Positions 1 through 11,119 of a stretch of 64,000 bases of DNA are shown piece after piece. Position 1 is the first letter of the stretch. Each line of letters starts with the position of its first letter. This DNA is from Anaeramoeba flamelloides (Eukaryota; Metamonada; Anaeramoebidae). The stretch is taken from NCBI GenBank assembly GCA_027625915.1, contig JANTQA010000012.1, forward strand, positions 7,214,501 through 7,278,500, given 5' to 3'. The position numbers and the translations under genes were made by a program. The notes under the pieces are model-generated. The model worked only from the letters and a program-made list of their open reading frames with translations, had not been told where the DNA came from and did not search any database.

Positions 1-1669
1 ACCCTGTAATTTCCAACAACGGTTTCCATAAAGAATCCAATCTCTGTCTTTATTGTTTTGGTTTGGAAATAGTTGCCTTGTTATCTTTCGGGTTTCTCCT
101 GGAAGAACGAAAAAAATGATTTTGTTCGAAGTGATATAAGATGGTATTAATCATCGATCTCCAAACAACTATCGATATCGTCTCAGCACTAGAACAATAT
201 CATTATTTTGGGTGTGGATGGGGATACTAAACTAAGAAGTTTAACAAGGTGGATTTTAGAACAAATGAAACAATGTGAGCTTCTATGTATTTTTTTTTGG
301 GAACTCAGGATCTAAGTCGACACAACAAAGAACAAAGAATAAAAAAACAAACAAAACCAAAAAACTTAGATGCTACTTTTTAACTGTTATTTATTTTTTT
401 TAAAACACAAACTTTTTATTGTGAAATTCGTAAGTAAATAATTTTGGATCAATATAGATAAGAAAGAGGCTAGCTCTCTAAAAAGTATTAGATAGCACTG
501 TGGTTACTATGGAAATATTTTGGGAAATCATTGTGTTATTAAACAAAGTTTGAACTTTTTTTGGATCTTCTTATTTTCAACTCTATTTGAGCAAAATAAT
601 TTGGACTTGACGAATAAATATAACTTTTAAAAATGTTAATTAAAGTTATTTTAGAATAATTTAACAAATTTTTTAACAAGGTTTTTTTCCTATTCAATTT
701 GAAACGATTTTATGTTTCGAACTATTTAAAATCTATTTTGAAAAACATAATTTGTTCCAAGGAACCAGAATATTTGTTCAATAAAAAACGAAAAAAAAAA
801 GAACTTCATAATTCCGATAAATATAGGAAAAGGAATAAATTCCATTTCTTGATTAAAAGCAAAGCCTAAATACAAGCACTGTTTTTTTCTCATTTCGAAA
901 AAAATCAATCTAATTTAAAGAAAATAAAACAAAATATTTAGTCGATTTTTACAAAGAAAAAAGGAGAAAAATATCAAATATATTAAGTGATGTAGATCTG
1001 AAAAATATAGCATCATTTTTTATATTTTTTCTCGAGAAAAATAACGTTTATAGAGGAATTTCAAAAGGTGAGCAAAAGAAAATTACAAATTTTTGAAAAA
1101 AAAAAAAAACAAAAACATTAATTTCTACAATTTCATGTAAAGTTAAATTTTAAAGGAATGGTTCAAAATTATACCAGTTAAGAAAAAATAGTATATACAG
1201 AGATTTATATTTGATTGGTTTTGTACATTCCTTAACAAACATGGAATAAAAGGAGAAATAGGGGCTATTGAAAAGTTGGCCAATCTAGGATGTCTCTGCA
1301 ATATTTAAACCAAGTTTTGTCTCCAATGAGCCAATTTAAATTTGACTTTATTGCTTTACAATAATTCAATTGTAGAAAAAGATCCTTTGAAGAGCAAGTT
1401 CTTCAAAGTATCATTTAAAAATAAGAATATTAGTTTTTTATTAATGTTTTTATTTGTTATTTGTATTTGCCAAGTTAGTTCATGAGTTCCTATAATACAT
1501 GGCATATTTATTGAATTTTTCATAAATAAAGAATAAAAACATTTCTTTTTATTTATTTTTTTATAGAATGAAATTGTTCAAGTCGATTTTTTCAAAAGAG
1601 GAAAAACAAATAACTATATGTTATTGTTATAGTATTCATGATTTAATGAAAATGCTGAAGAAATCTGAC
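1..1669. other. Non-coding AT-rich stretch
   Basis: No gene is supported here. Open frames are short, full of Phe/Ile/Lys homopolymers and have no recognisable motif. The only structure seen is a diverged repeat unit near the left edge, listed separately. Confidence 0.6.
46..150 (+). repeat. Diverged direct repeat, copy 1 (other copy near 60875-60985)
   Basis: The stretch around TTTGGAAATA...AAGTGATATAAG recurs in the same order and orientation near 60875-60985 (CTATTGTTTT, TTTGGAAATA, CACCCTGTTATG, TTCAAAGTGATATAAGGTG). The two share several exact blocks of 8-14 bases separated by substitutions, so this is an old dispersed repeat. No ends or terminal repeats could be defined. Confidence 0.45.
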
Positions 1670-2213
1670 TAAACTTTGTTTTAGTCAAAATGGCCCAACA
1701 TTTTTTTTCAAATATCAATTATTTTATATAATTGAACTTTGAAGAACAAATAAAAAATAAGTAAAATAATACACACCAAAGAATAGTTGATACCCTCCTG
1801 GTATGAAACTAATCAATCAATAGATTTTCTTAAAAATTGAAAAACCCAAATTCTTAAATAGTTCACTATTTAGAAAAACCAACAATGCTCATTTTAATCT
1901 CCTATCGAAGATCAGATATAATTCCAATAGAAATAAATATTATTTCTCGACAATCATTTTTACAGTTTCAATAACATTAGAATAACACGTTTTTGCCAAG
2001 TGACTATTGATCTTGCAATAAAAAAATTATTTACGTTAAGAAAAAAATTATAAATCAAAAAAATCGAAAAAAAAAAATGAGATAAAATGAGAAAAAATAA
2101 TTTCTAATTTGAAATTTCCAAAATTTATTTTTCTTCTAATCTTGATGCAAACCCTTTAAATATATGTAATTCCCTACAACTGACTGTGCCCCTTTGATTG
2201 GAAAATGGTTTTG
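1670..2213 (+). mobile_element. MITE family G, copy 1
   Basis: A roughly 540-bp non-coding unit. It starts TAAACTTTGTTTTAGTCAAA and ends with the inverse form around TTTGATTGGAAAATGG. The CAGTCAAA-type terminal inverted repeat resembles Tc1/mariner ends. Further copies lie at 5511-6050, 43551-43930, on the minus strand at 22555-23840 (interrupted) and at 12920-14105 (interrupted). Shared internal blocks include CATTAGAATAACA and GATCTTGCAATAAAAAAA. It has no coding capacity, so it would depend on a transposase encoded elsewhere. Confidence 0.55.
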
Positions 2214-2449
2214 TAAAATTGATCTTCAAATCAATTGATTTTTGTTTAGGTTTCAGAAAAAAAAATATTTACACAATATAGTAATTTATTAAAAAATGCA
2301 AAAACACAAGAACAAAAGAATACATTTTATGCTTCAGTCTTAAAGTACTGATAAATTCAAAATAAAAAAAATAATTAAAATAATTAAAATATTCTACTAA
2401 AAAATAATAAAAATATCATTAATATGACCAAATTAAAAATTATCCACTA

Positions 2450-2812
2450 CCGTTCGGTTTTTTGGAATTTTAATGAATAGAGGAAAATCAACGATTTTTA
2501 CTCAAGTATTTTGAATTCTGGAACACCGCTGTTAAGTTTTCTTGAGTTTTCTGTTTATTTAGAAAATCTATTGATTTTCGTTAGGTTTTTTTGAGTTTTC
2601 TGTTTATTTGGAAAATTTATTAAAATTTTTTGTTTATTAGAAAATCTCAAAAAAACCTAGAACACTTAACAGATAAAACAGTAAACCATAAGAAAAGCGC
2701 TGTTAGGTTTTTTTACTTTTTGAAATGTATTGAAAATTGATTTAATTTTCTTTTCATTTCAAAAATTAAAAAAAAACCTAGGTACTCTACAACACTCTAC
2801 GGTAATTGAAGA
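2450..2812. repeat. Hairpin-rich repeat family H, copy 1
   Basis: The unit carries repeated inverted blocks of the form GTTAGGTTTTTT ... AAAAAAACCTAG and ends in a CTCTACAACACTCTACGG-type motif. Related units lie at 6680-6920, 11120-11240, 37690-37990 and 57520-57910. Two of them sit directly at the 3' end of LINE fragments (see 6680-7290 and 11120-14480), so the family may be a LINE 3' tail or a partner element that travels with it. Confidence 0.45.
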
Positions 2813-3899
2813 TACGATACTCCACGCCCCCAGAATTCACAGGAGATATAAAAATCCGACATAAACATTATCAATAATAAATAAAAATCCCACCATCTGT
2901 GTTTAAAAAAAAAAGAGTTTTGAATTTGTTTTTTATATTTTTTAAAAAAAGAAATTTTAACTTGAAAAAAAAAAGTAAAATTGCCTTTTAAAAAATCAAA
3001 AATGGTTTACAAATGTTAAGGGATCTTGTCTCAAATTTTGTATTTTTGGCAAAAAAAAAAAAAAAAAAAAATGTCAGTTACTTTAAGTTACGAATATATA
3101 TATATATATATATATATAATATTCTTGCAATTTCATATAAAGATACTCTATATGAATATTTACTCTATCAAAAACTTTTAACAGTGAAATTTCTTAATTG
3201 GGCTATTAAAAAATTTAAGTTGTTTTTTTAAAAGATTCTTCTTTACAAAAAAGTTTTCACATAAAAAAAAAATGTACTGCAATCTGTTAAAAGTTTAAAT
3301 TGTAATAATAAGCTCTGGTTTTATTGTACCTTCTTTAAAAACTAATGTATGTTTGCGTTTAATTCGAAAAAAATTTTTTAAGAAGGGAATTTTTATTTTT
3401 AACCAACAAAAAAACAACAAAATTGAAAAATGAAAACAAATACTAGTTACAAAAATTAGGTTAGAATTCAACAAAAAAAAAATTAATTATTAAGAAAAAA
3501 TTGGATAGTTTACTGTAATTCTATATTTAAAAGGTGTTGGTTTTCTGTTCCACCTCTTTTTTGGGTTTGGCTAGGTTTTTATTTTTTTGCTTTTGGAAAA
3601 TAAAATTTCAACACTTTTTCGAGTGAACTTATAGGAAATCTCCATAGACAAAATAATAAACCTAATTGCCAATAATCAGATAGAGATGTTAAAGTCGAAA
3701 ATTATAAAAAAAAAAAAAAGTTCTGAGAAGCAAAGGGATATATAAATTTTTTATAATTAATGAAAAAATAATAAAGATAATTTGGTGTGATTATTGTAAA
3801 GCTATATCGTTTTGAAAACAAATAAATATTTACAAAATCATTAATTAACTAATTTATTTAATTAATCTATATCTATTTATATATTTATTTATCCTTTAG
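2813..3899. other. Non-coding, likely upstream intron or leader of the ArfGAP gene
   Basis: This AT-rich stretch contains an (AT)n microsatellite at 3094-3117 and ends in a good splice acceptor (TTATCCTTTAG, AG at 3898-3899). The first visible exon of the ArfGAP gene opens at 3900 in the middle of the BAR domain, so one or more N-terminal exons must lie upstream. I could not find a convincing one in 1-3899. Confidence 0.5.
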
Positions 3900-6800
3900 T
3901 TTCGTTTAATTCAAACGCTATTAGTTGATCCTATGGAAGATTTTTTAAAAGTCGATCTAAAGGAAGCAAAGCAATCACGATCAAAATTGGAAAAGCTAAA
4001 AAGTGATTTTAATTCTGCACAAACAAAGTATTTGAATACTGCACCACAGAAAAAAAAATCAGAAAAAATCCAACAAATATTTAAAACAGCTGAAGAAACG
4101 TAACTTTTTCATTTCTCTTTTTTCTTATATATTAACATTTTTACTATTTTTTTACTACTTTAAGATTCCGTTTGGAAATAAACATTTCTAATAACAAGAT
4201 ATCTAGTAAAGTCTTTTAAGTGATCAATACTAAGTTAATAATTTTTCATAATGAAAATTTCCATTATTCCTTTCTTTTTAAATCACTTAATTATATCCAA
4301 AGCTATATTCTAGGCTGTCATGAATTGGTTAGTAAATTACATACGGTTAATGAAAAAAATAAATTCGAGTTTATGGAAAGAATGTTTGCATTATTATTCT
4401 CCCAGATTTCCTATTATCATCATTCACACGAAATAATGTTACTTGTAAAACCTGGTATTCAACGAGCAACAAACACCCTGGAAGAAATCAAAAAACGGTT
4501 TACAAAATTCCAAGACGATGAAAAATTAAATCAACAGGATCTTCTTAAAGTAAAATTATTTTCAATTTCTTATTGTCATACATTTTTTTTTTTTTTCTTT
4601 CTTTCTTTCTTTCACTTTTTTTTTGATTTAGCAACTCTGTCTTTTATAATGATTAAAACAATAATATATTTACCAAAAAAATAAACACTATACGCTATAA
4701 ATAGATGCTTTATGAAAAAAGAATTCAAAAAGAAAAAAACAAAAAATTACTTGAAAAAGTTGGATATCTACATATGAAAACAGGATCAATGGTAAAAGAC
4801 TGGAAAAAACGATATTTTATTGTTGAAAATCATAAAATATATTACGTAAAAAATTCTAAAGATCTAACACCAAGAGGGAACATGGATCTTCTTCTTTGCT
4901 CTGTTAAAATGAATTATGATCTAAAAAGAAGGTATTATTTCTTTTTCTTTTTCTTTAGATAAAGATAAACTAAAATATAAAATTTTCCACATAGTTAAAA
5001 GGGTCCAAAAAATCACAAATATACAATTTCACTCAAATTGGAAATAATTTTGATTTTTGTAAAATATGAAAATCATTTTTTTATCATCTTTTGGTTTTTT
5101 GGTTTCATTTTTATTTTTTGAATTATGTAACTTGTTTCATTCGATCCAATATTTTTTTTCAACGATTGATATTAGGTTAAGTTAAGTTCTATCAAAATAG
5201 AAGAACCCAAATAAAATTAGTCAATGAGTATCTAACCATTTGATTGATCAATATTCCTAATAGAATTTATACAAATTTACCCAATACATTTTTTTCTTTT
5301 GCTCTCTCCAAAATTTTTAACACACTCTTGATTTATTAGTATTGATAATTATTTATTTTTTGTTTTGTGGGTATTGTTGTTTATAAACAATTGTAACATT
5401 CCAATTAGTGAATGGTTCTCATTGGATATTTCTTCAAGAATTGATAAAATAAGATTTTTTTTTTCAAAAATTGAATTTTGGGTGTGTTAAAAATTTTGAA
5501 TTGGAGTTTTTATAAACTTTGTTTCAGTCAAAATGACCCATCATTTTTTTGAAATATTAATTATTATTTAGAGTTCATCTTTAAAGAATAAATAAGAAAT
5601 AAGAAGAACAATACACATTAAAGAATAATTGATATCTGTATGAAATATAACTAAAAAATCAATAGATTTTCATAAAAAAAATTCAAAATATAAATTCTTA
5701 GTGTCACTATTGAGAAAAATAACAAGGTTCAATTTTGATCTTCAATTAAAGATCCAAATAAAATTCAAATAGAAATTAATATGATTTTTCTAAAGTTCAT
5801 TTTACACTGTTTCAATAACATTAGAATAACATCTTTATACCAAGTGACTATCGATCTTGCAATAAAAAAATTTTTTTTTTCAAAACAATTAAAAAAAAAA
5901 TCGAAAAAAAAAAAGCAAATATGTTCAAAAATAATTTCAATTTTGTAAATTTCCAAAATATATTTTTTCTTCTAATCTCATTTCAAACCGTTTAAACATA
6001 TGCAATTCACGCACCACAACTGTGTTCCTTTGACTGGAAAATGGTTTATAATCAATTAAATTACTAATAAAAATAGTGTCGCATCTATTGATATTTTTTG
6101 GTAATAAATGTAAGCCTAATGGGATAATAATTTTTTTTTAAAATATGATACAATCTTTCCAAAACTACAGTGAATTTTTTTATGATCTCAATTTTTGATG
6201 TTGAGATAAATTCTTAAAAAGTTGAATCTGAGAATAATTATACTGATATTGAAATTAAAATTTTGAATATGAAGCTCAAATTCAGGAAATTTTTGCTATA
6301 TATTCAAAAAAAAAAATACGAGAACCCAAAATAGTTTTAAATATTGCAAATTTTCTGAGAAAACACTATTAATTTTACTCTTCAAATAAATAAATTTTTT
6401 TTTTTATCAGAATACCACAAGAAAGTTTTTAGATAATCTCAATTATGAATTTTTTTTTTTCAATATGAGTTTAAATATTCACATTTTCAAATTTTCAAGA
6501 ATTTATCTCAACATCAAAAATTGGTATCATAAACAAATCTACTGAAGACTTGGATTGGCTGTAAAATTGAATAAAAAAAGATAATTGAAATGCTATTTGA
6601 TTAAAATATAAAATATATTATTAAAAATTCTGATTCAATCTAATTTTGTGAAAAAAATAATTGTATTTTTGTTTTTTATTATTTAACGGAGGAGTTTTTA
6701 ATTCTTCTGATTTTCCGTTAGGTTTTGTTTAATTTTAGAAATAAACCAACAAGTCTATTGATTTTACATAATAAACAGAAAACCCCAAGAAAAGCGCCGT

Positions 6801-9800
6801 TAGGTATTTTTTTAATTCCAGAAATCTAAAATAATTGAGTAAAATCTAAGATTTTTCTCTATTCTTTTGAATTCTGGTGAACCTGCCACTCGACAGCGCT
6901 CTACAGCACTTATAGGTACTTCCATAATTCCGAAATTTTTATTTAGAAATTCTATTAAAGACCAAAAAATAAGTTTATTTCCGACTCTGTCTAATAGATA
7001 TGATGAATATTTTTTTTCTAATAATATCAAAAATTATTTTTTAATATATTAGAAATATTAATTTTTTTTAATTCAGATATCCAGATTTTACGATTATTTT
7101 CATAGGTTGGGCAATTCCATAGAAAATGGTCTAAATCTTCAATGATATATAATTTTTTTGATTTTTTGCATAATTTACAAAATTTTGACTTGTCTTTGTT
7201 CATAACATAAGAATATCTATAAAAAATAATTGTATTAACGATTTTTACAAGAATGTTTAATTTTATAATTTATTCAGATAATAAAATCTTGAATAACTAA
7301 GCTAAATTTCAAAAATAGGGTCATCATTAGTATTTTCTAAATTATTGGTATGTGTGTTGTGTTAACCAAATATTCTGAACCCAATATCTTTTAAAAGTCA
7401 TTATTGAATATTTAATATCAAGAAACAATCTTCTTTTAATGAAAATTTCCCAAAGTTGAATTCATTTTTTTTGCAATTTTTCTTTCAAAATGATTCCATA
7501 TTTTTATTTTTATGTTGAATGAACAAGAACATTTTTGAAAACCGTTAATATTCAAGAGATGAGATTAATTAGCATTGGAGAAAGGGATTGTAAAATTCAA
7601 AGAAAGTAAAACACCCAAGAAATGTTTGCTTCGAAAACAAGTATCAACCAAATTTGCTTTAATGAGTTACAATGGTTCCTTGAAAAGTGAAGAAATAGCA
7701 AGATCAAATAAGATCTTCTTTTCTCTTTCATTTGGAGACAATGTGATGAATGTGATCGTATTCATTTTATCTTTGAGTTCTTTGTTGTACATTCAAAAAA
7801 TTGGTTTTGTTTTCGTTTTCTTTTCTTTTTCTTTTTCTTTTTCTTTCTTTTGTTGAGATTCTTTTTATCTTGAAAAAGGTATCAAGGAAAGTTTGGGTTG
7901 ATACCAAATGGGTAAATAGTAAAAATCTGATAACTCTGATGGAAAGTTGTTTCAAAAGGTTCTTGAAAGCAATGGTGAATCTTAAATGGATAATTTTAAG
8001 ATGAAAAATCATTTCAAAAATAGGGTCAGATTTATTTTTTTCTTTATGGGTTTCTTTTCTCTATTCTTTTATTAGAAATAATAATTAAAACAGAAAAGGG
8101 TGTTTTAGACAGTTATTTTTTAGTTTTAAGTTCTGATTTTTCTGGGTTGAGTTTTGGTATTCACTAAATGAGAAACTACAATTTTTTTTCAATCAAAAAT
8201 TTGCCCATATTTTTGAAATTAAGCTTATACATTTTTTAAAAAAATTAACCCATCAAAGAGACTTTAATGGAAATAAAATAATATTATTTTTGAAACTCAT
8301 AAAAATAAATAAATATATACTATTAAATTAAATTTTGAAAAAAAACTCGTTTTTTATTGGCTTATTGAAAATTATTAGAATAAAAGTAAAAAAAAAAAAA
8401 AATATTCAAAATTGTTTAAATTTTAAACATGTGAAGAACCACTATATTGGTCAAATGTTTAAATAAATACAACCCCTGCAAAAATTGCTAAAGGAATAAA
8501 AAAATAAAGATGCATGATATTCATTAAAAATAATTTTTTTTTAGATTCTTTGGAGAGACGTTTTCACTTTTTTTGATATGCTTTTTTTAATGTATTGAAT
8601 AAATTAATTGAAATGAAGATTCAAAAAAGTCGCACAGTCAATCTAAAAAATATATTTTTTGGTATTGAAAAAAATGTTTCAAATTTGTATTATATTCTTT
8701 CTTTTTTAATAATCTTTTTATAAACATTAAAAATCAATTTTAATCACCATAATTTCAATCTACAACTCCAGTTTCCTAATATACTTTAGTATTATTGAAC
8801 TCTATGAAGACATAACCACCTTTTAAAAATCTTTTAAATTTCCGAAAATTAAAATATTTAAATTTAAAATATTCATTTATAATCTTGCAAATAATAGAAA
8901 TTGTTTTGAAATTCATAATCCAATGTCTGAAAATAAATTATTACTTCAAGCGCCAAATGAAGAAGAGGTAAGGTCATGGATTGAAGTTATAAATAATAAT
9001 GTTGGCGAATTATTAAATAAGCAACAATCGCCGACACAGGATATCCACATCCAAGAAGAAATTGATAAAATTTTAAAAAAGTTTCATTCAATTCCGGGGT
9101 GCGACGTATGCACTGATTGTAATACACCTGAGCCCGATTGGTGCTCTTTGAATCTCGGTGTCACCTTCTGTATTGATTGTTCAGGGGCTCATAGATCTTT
9201 AGGTACACAAATAAGTAAAGTACGATCACTTACGTTAGATGAAATCTCTGATAACACATACAATTTATTTTCAAAATTAGGAAATAAAATTGCGAATTCA
9301 ATTTTAGAAAAGACATTAGATCAAGATACCAAACCAAAATCCACAGACAGTGTTCATAAAAAAAAGGAATTTATTATCAAAAAATATAAAAATCGGGAAT
9401 TTGTAGGTGAAACGCCAGATTTGATCACTTTGAATAAGTTACTTTGGAATTCGTGTAAAAATAAAGATCTTGGAAAGGCTTATTTTTGTTTGGTCAATGG
9501 GGCAAATGCTAATTGGACGTATTTAGAAGAAAATAATGAATCTTCAGTGCATTCTGCTGCCTTTTCAGGAGATCTCCAAATAATTAAATTATTGCATTTG
9601 TTTAATGCTGATATTAATTTATTAAATTTAAGCTTTGAAACGCCCCTGCATTATGCTATTAGGTATAATTATATAGACATAGTTTCTTTTTTACTTGAAA
9701 AAAACGCAATAGTTTTTTTTAAACAAAATATTTCTCAGGATTTTTCTAATGCTTATGAAATTTCTTTGTCTTTAAATAAAACTGAATGTATCAAATTAAT

Positions 9801-10163
9801 TGAAAAATATTCTGATCAGAAAGAGATCGAAAATTTTAAAAAAGACAATCCTGAGTTAATGAAACTCAAAAACACATTTGTTTTCAAGTCCCTTGTTAAA
9901 CAAAATACCCCATTAATTTTTAAGGGGGAAACAAATCAAATGAAAAAAGTTGAAAATACGAATGGAATTACAATTAAAAAGGAAATGGTAACTAAAAGGG
10001 AAAATAACAAAAATAAAATCGAAAGTGGTGGAAGAAAGGAACAGGAATTAGAAAAAAACACCAAAAATTCAAATGACAAATTAAAATTACCAAATGATGA
10101 ATCACAAAATCGGAAAACAATTTCTCCTTTATTTGAAAAATGGAAAAAAATGGAAAGTAATAC

Positions 10164-10203
<40 letters not shown>

Positions 10204-10698
10204 TATTACCATAACCGGCGTTCTGCTATTATATCTGGTACAAAAAAGCCCCAATTGAAATATATCTTTCAAGAAAAAGCAAATCAAACCATAACGAATA
10301 AAAATAATATAAATACAAATACAAATACAAATTTATCTGATAATTATCAAAATAAAAAGCAAATTAACAACAATAATAATTTTGACAATGATAAACGTAG
10401 AGGAAGGGGAAGGGGAAGGGGAAGAGGAAGAGGAAGAGGAACGGGTAGGGGAATGGGTAGAGGCAGAGGTAGGGGTAGAAGTAGGGGTAGAAGTAGGGGT
10501 AGAGGAAGAGGGAGAGGGAGAGGACCTGGAAGTGGGGAAAATAAAGTAAATGATTTGTCGTTTTTAAATACGAACAACAATAAAATTGAAAATGAAAAAA
10601 AAGATAAAACAATATCTCTTTCTGAGCAAGTTAAAAACAATATTCTTCAGTCTATATTTCAAAGCCCAAAAAAAGAAAAAGAAAATGAAAATTATTAA
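3900..10698 (+). CDS. ACAP-type Arf GTPase-activating protein (BAR-PH-ArfGAP-ankyrin), N-terminus missing
   Basis: Predicted to stimulate GTP hydrolysis on Arf GTPases at curved membranes. Five exons were placed by hand: 3900-4099, 4165-4205, 4314-4549, 4705-4931, 8898-10698. All join in frame (2,505 nt, 834 aa visible) with GT-AG introns of 65, 108, 155 and 3,966 bp. Order of parts: BAR helices (exons 1-4), PH domain split by the giant intron (KDWKKRYFIV before; CFEIHNP and EEEVRSWIEVI after), ArfGAP zinc finger (CTDC...CIDC) with the arginine-finger region GAHRSLGTQISKVRSLTLD, two or three ankyrin repeats (about 9430-9810), then a low-complexity tail with poly-Asn (AAT repeat about 10163-10202) and an Arg-Gly tract (about 10398-10530) typical of RNA-binding RG regions. 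An RG tail is unusual for an ACAP. The N-terminal BAR exon(s) were not found. Confidence 0.88.
4990..5507 (-). mobile_element. MITE family E, copy 4 (inside ArfGAP intron)
   Basis: This roughly 520-bp unit is reverse-oriented relative to the copy at 42823-43333. It ends GGGTGTGTTAAAAATTTTGA, the counterpart of the GTGTCCAAATTTTTGG end of family E, and shares internal blocks such as GATTGATCAATA and CCAATACATTTTTT. It is old and diverged, and the left boundary is approximate. Confidence 0.45.
5511..6050 (+). mobile_element. MITE family G, copy 2 (inside ArfGAP intron)
   Basis: This 540-bp unit has imperfect terminal inverted repeats, TATAAACTTTGTTTCAGTCA at the left and the inverse of TATAAACCATTTTCCAGTCA at the right. 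It aligns along its length with 1670-2213. It carries no coding capacity. Confidence 0.6.
6168..6544. mobile_element. MITE family L, 377 bp, TIRs about 55 bp
   Basis: The left end reads CAGTGAATTTTTTTATGATC. The right end is its inverse (GATACCAATTTTTGATG read on the other strand), followed by a shared GTTGAGATAAATTCTT block. The left flank is TA. CAGT termini and a TA target fit the Tc1/mariner type. A single copy was seen in the window, inside the ArfGAP intron. Confidence 0.6.
6680..7290 (-). mobile_element. LINE (non-LTR retrotransposon) 3' fragment with hairpin-rich tail
   Basis: On the minus strand about 7280-6900 encodes the C-terminus of a non-LTR retrotransposon reverse transcriptase. 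The zinc-knuckle reads KFCKLCKKSKKL then EDLDHFLWNCPTYENNRK (C-x2-C...H-x4-C) at about 7100-7190. A stop and a frame change follow it, then a tail ending near ISAVERC. Family H hairpin repeats lie immediately 3' of it. The same order (zinc-knuckle, then family H) recurs at 11120-11530. No RT catalytic core was found upstream, so this is a 5'-truncated dead copy. Confidence 0.6.
7298..8226. mobile_element. Possible family K inverted-repeat element
   Basis: TAAGCTAAATTTCAAAAATA with GGGTCA lies near 7298-7325, another CATTTCAAAAATAGGGTCAG lies near 8011-8030, and the inverse form TTTGCCCATATTTTTGAAAT ends near 8226. The same motif pair bounds about 37450-37690. Open frames inside (7575-7856 and 7801-8004, plus) have no recognisable domain. 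Which pair of ends belongs together is uncertain. Confidence 0.3.
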
Positions 10699-11119
10699 CA
10701 AATTGAACTTTTATTAATAATTATTAATTAGTTTTCTTTCTAATTCATTTTTTTATAAACGGAATCTTAATAATAGTTTTGTATATATTATATATCACTA
10801 TTAAATCTTTCTTAACTTCAAAAAAATGTTTAAGAAAATTGTATTACATATAAAAATAAAATTATAAAAATTTAAATTTTATTTTTTGTAAAAAATATTT
10901 TTTTTTTTTTTTGTATTTTAATACATTAGTTTAACTTTAAATGTTATTATTATAAAAATTTTCGGGAATTTCATTTTCTTTCTGTATTCTTAAAAAAATA
11001 CAATTTTTTAATTTTAAAAAAAAGTAATGAAAGGTGAATTTATATTTTTATAAAATACTAATTTCTTTTTTTAATTTAATTATAATCTTAATGGTCGGGA
11101 TTTTTTTCTTCTACTTTCG
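10699..11119. other. Non-coding 3' flank of ArfGAP gene
   Basis: T-rich and A-rich sequence follows the TAA stop at 10696-10698. No gene or terminal repeat was seen. Confidence 0.5.

Larger units (their letters stand above)
4932..8897 (+). other. Giant (3,966-bp) intron filled with transposon remains
   Basis: The donor is AG|GTATTATT at 4932 and the acceptor AATAATAG ends at 8897. Joining them restores an uninterrupted PH domain with the phase conserved. Sibling introns in this gene are 65-155 bp. Inside lie a family E element (4990-5507), family G (5511-6050), family L (6168-6544), a LINE 3' fragment with family H (6680-7290) and a family K region (7298-8226). Confidence 0.8.

Noticed and set aside
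3013-3231. N-terminal exon of the ArfGAP gene
   Set aside because: The frame is built on poly-Lys and an (AT)n microsatellite (IYIYIY) and does not resemble the first BAR helix.
10347-10640. Pro/Leu-rich minus-strand protein
   Set aside because: Antisense shadow of the Arg-Gly tract of the ArfGAP gene.
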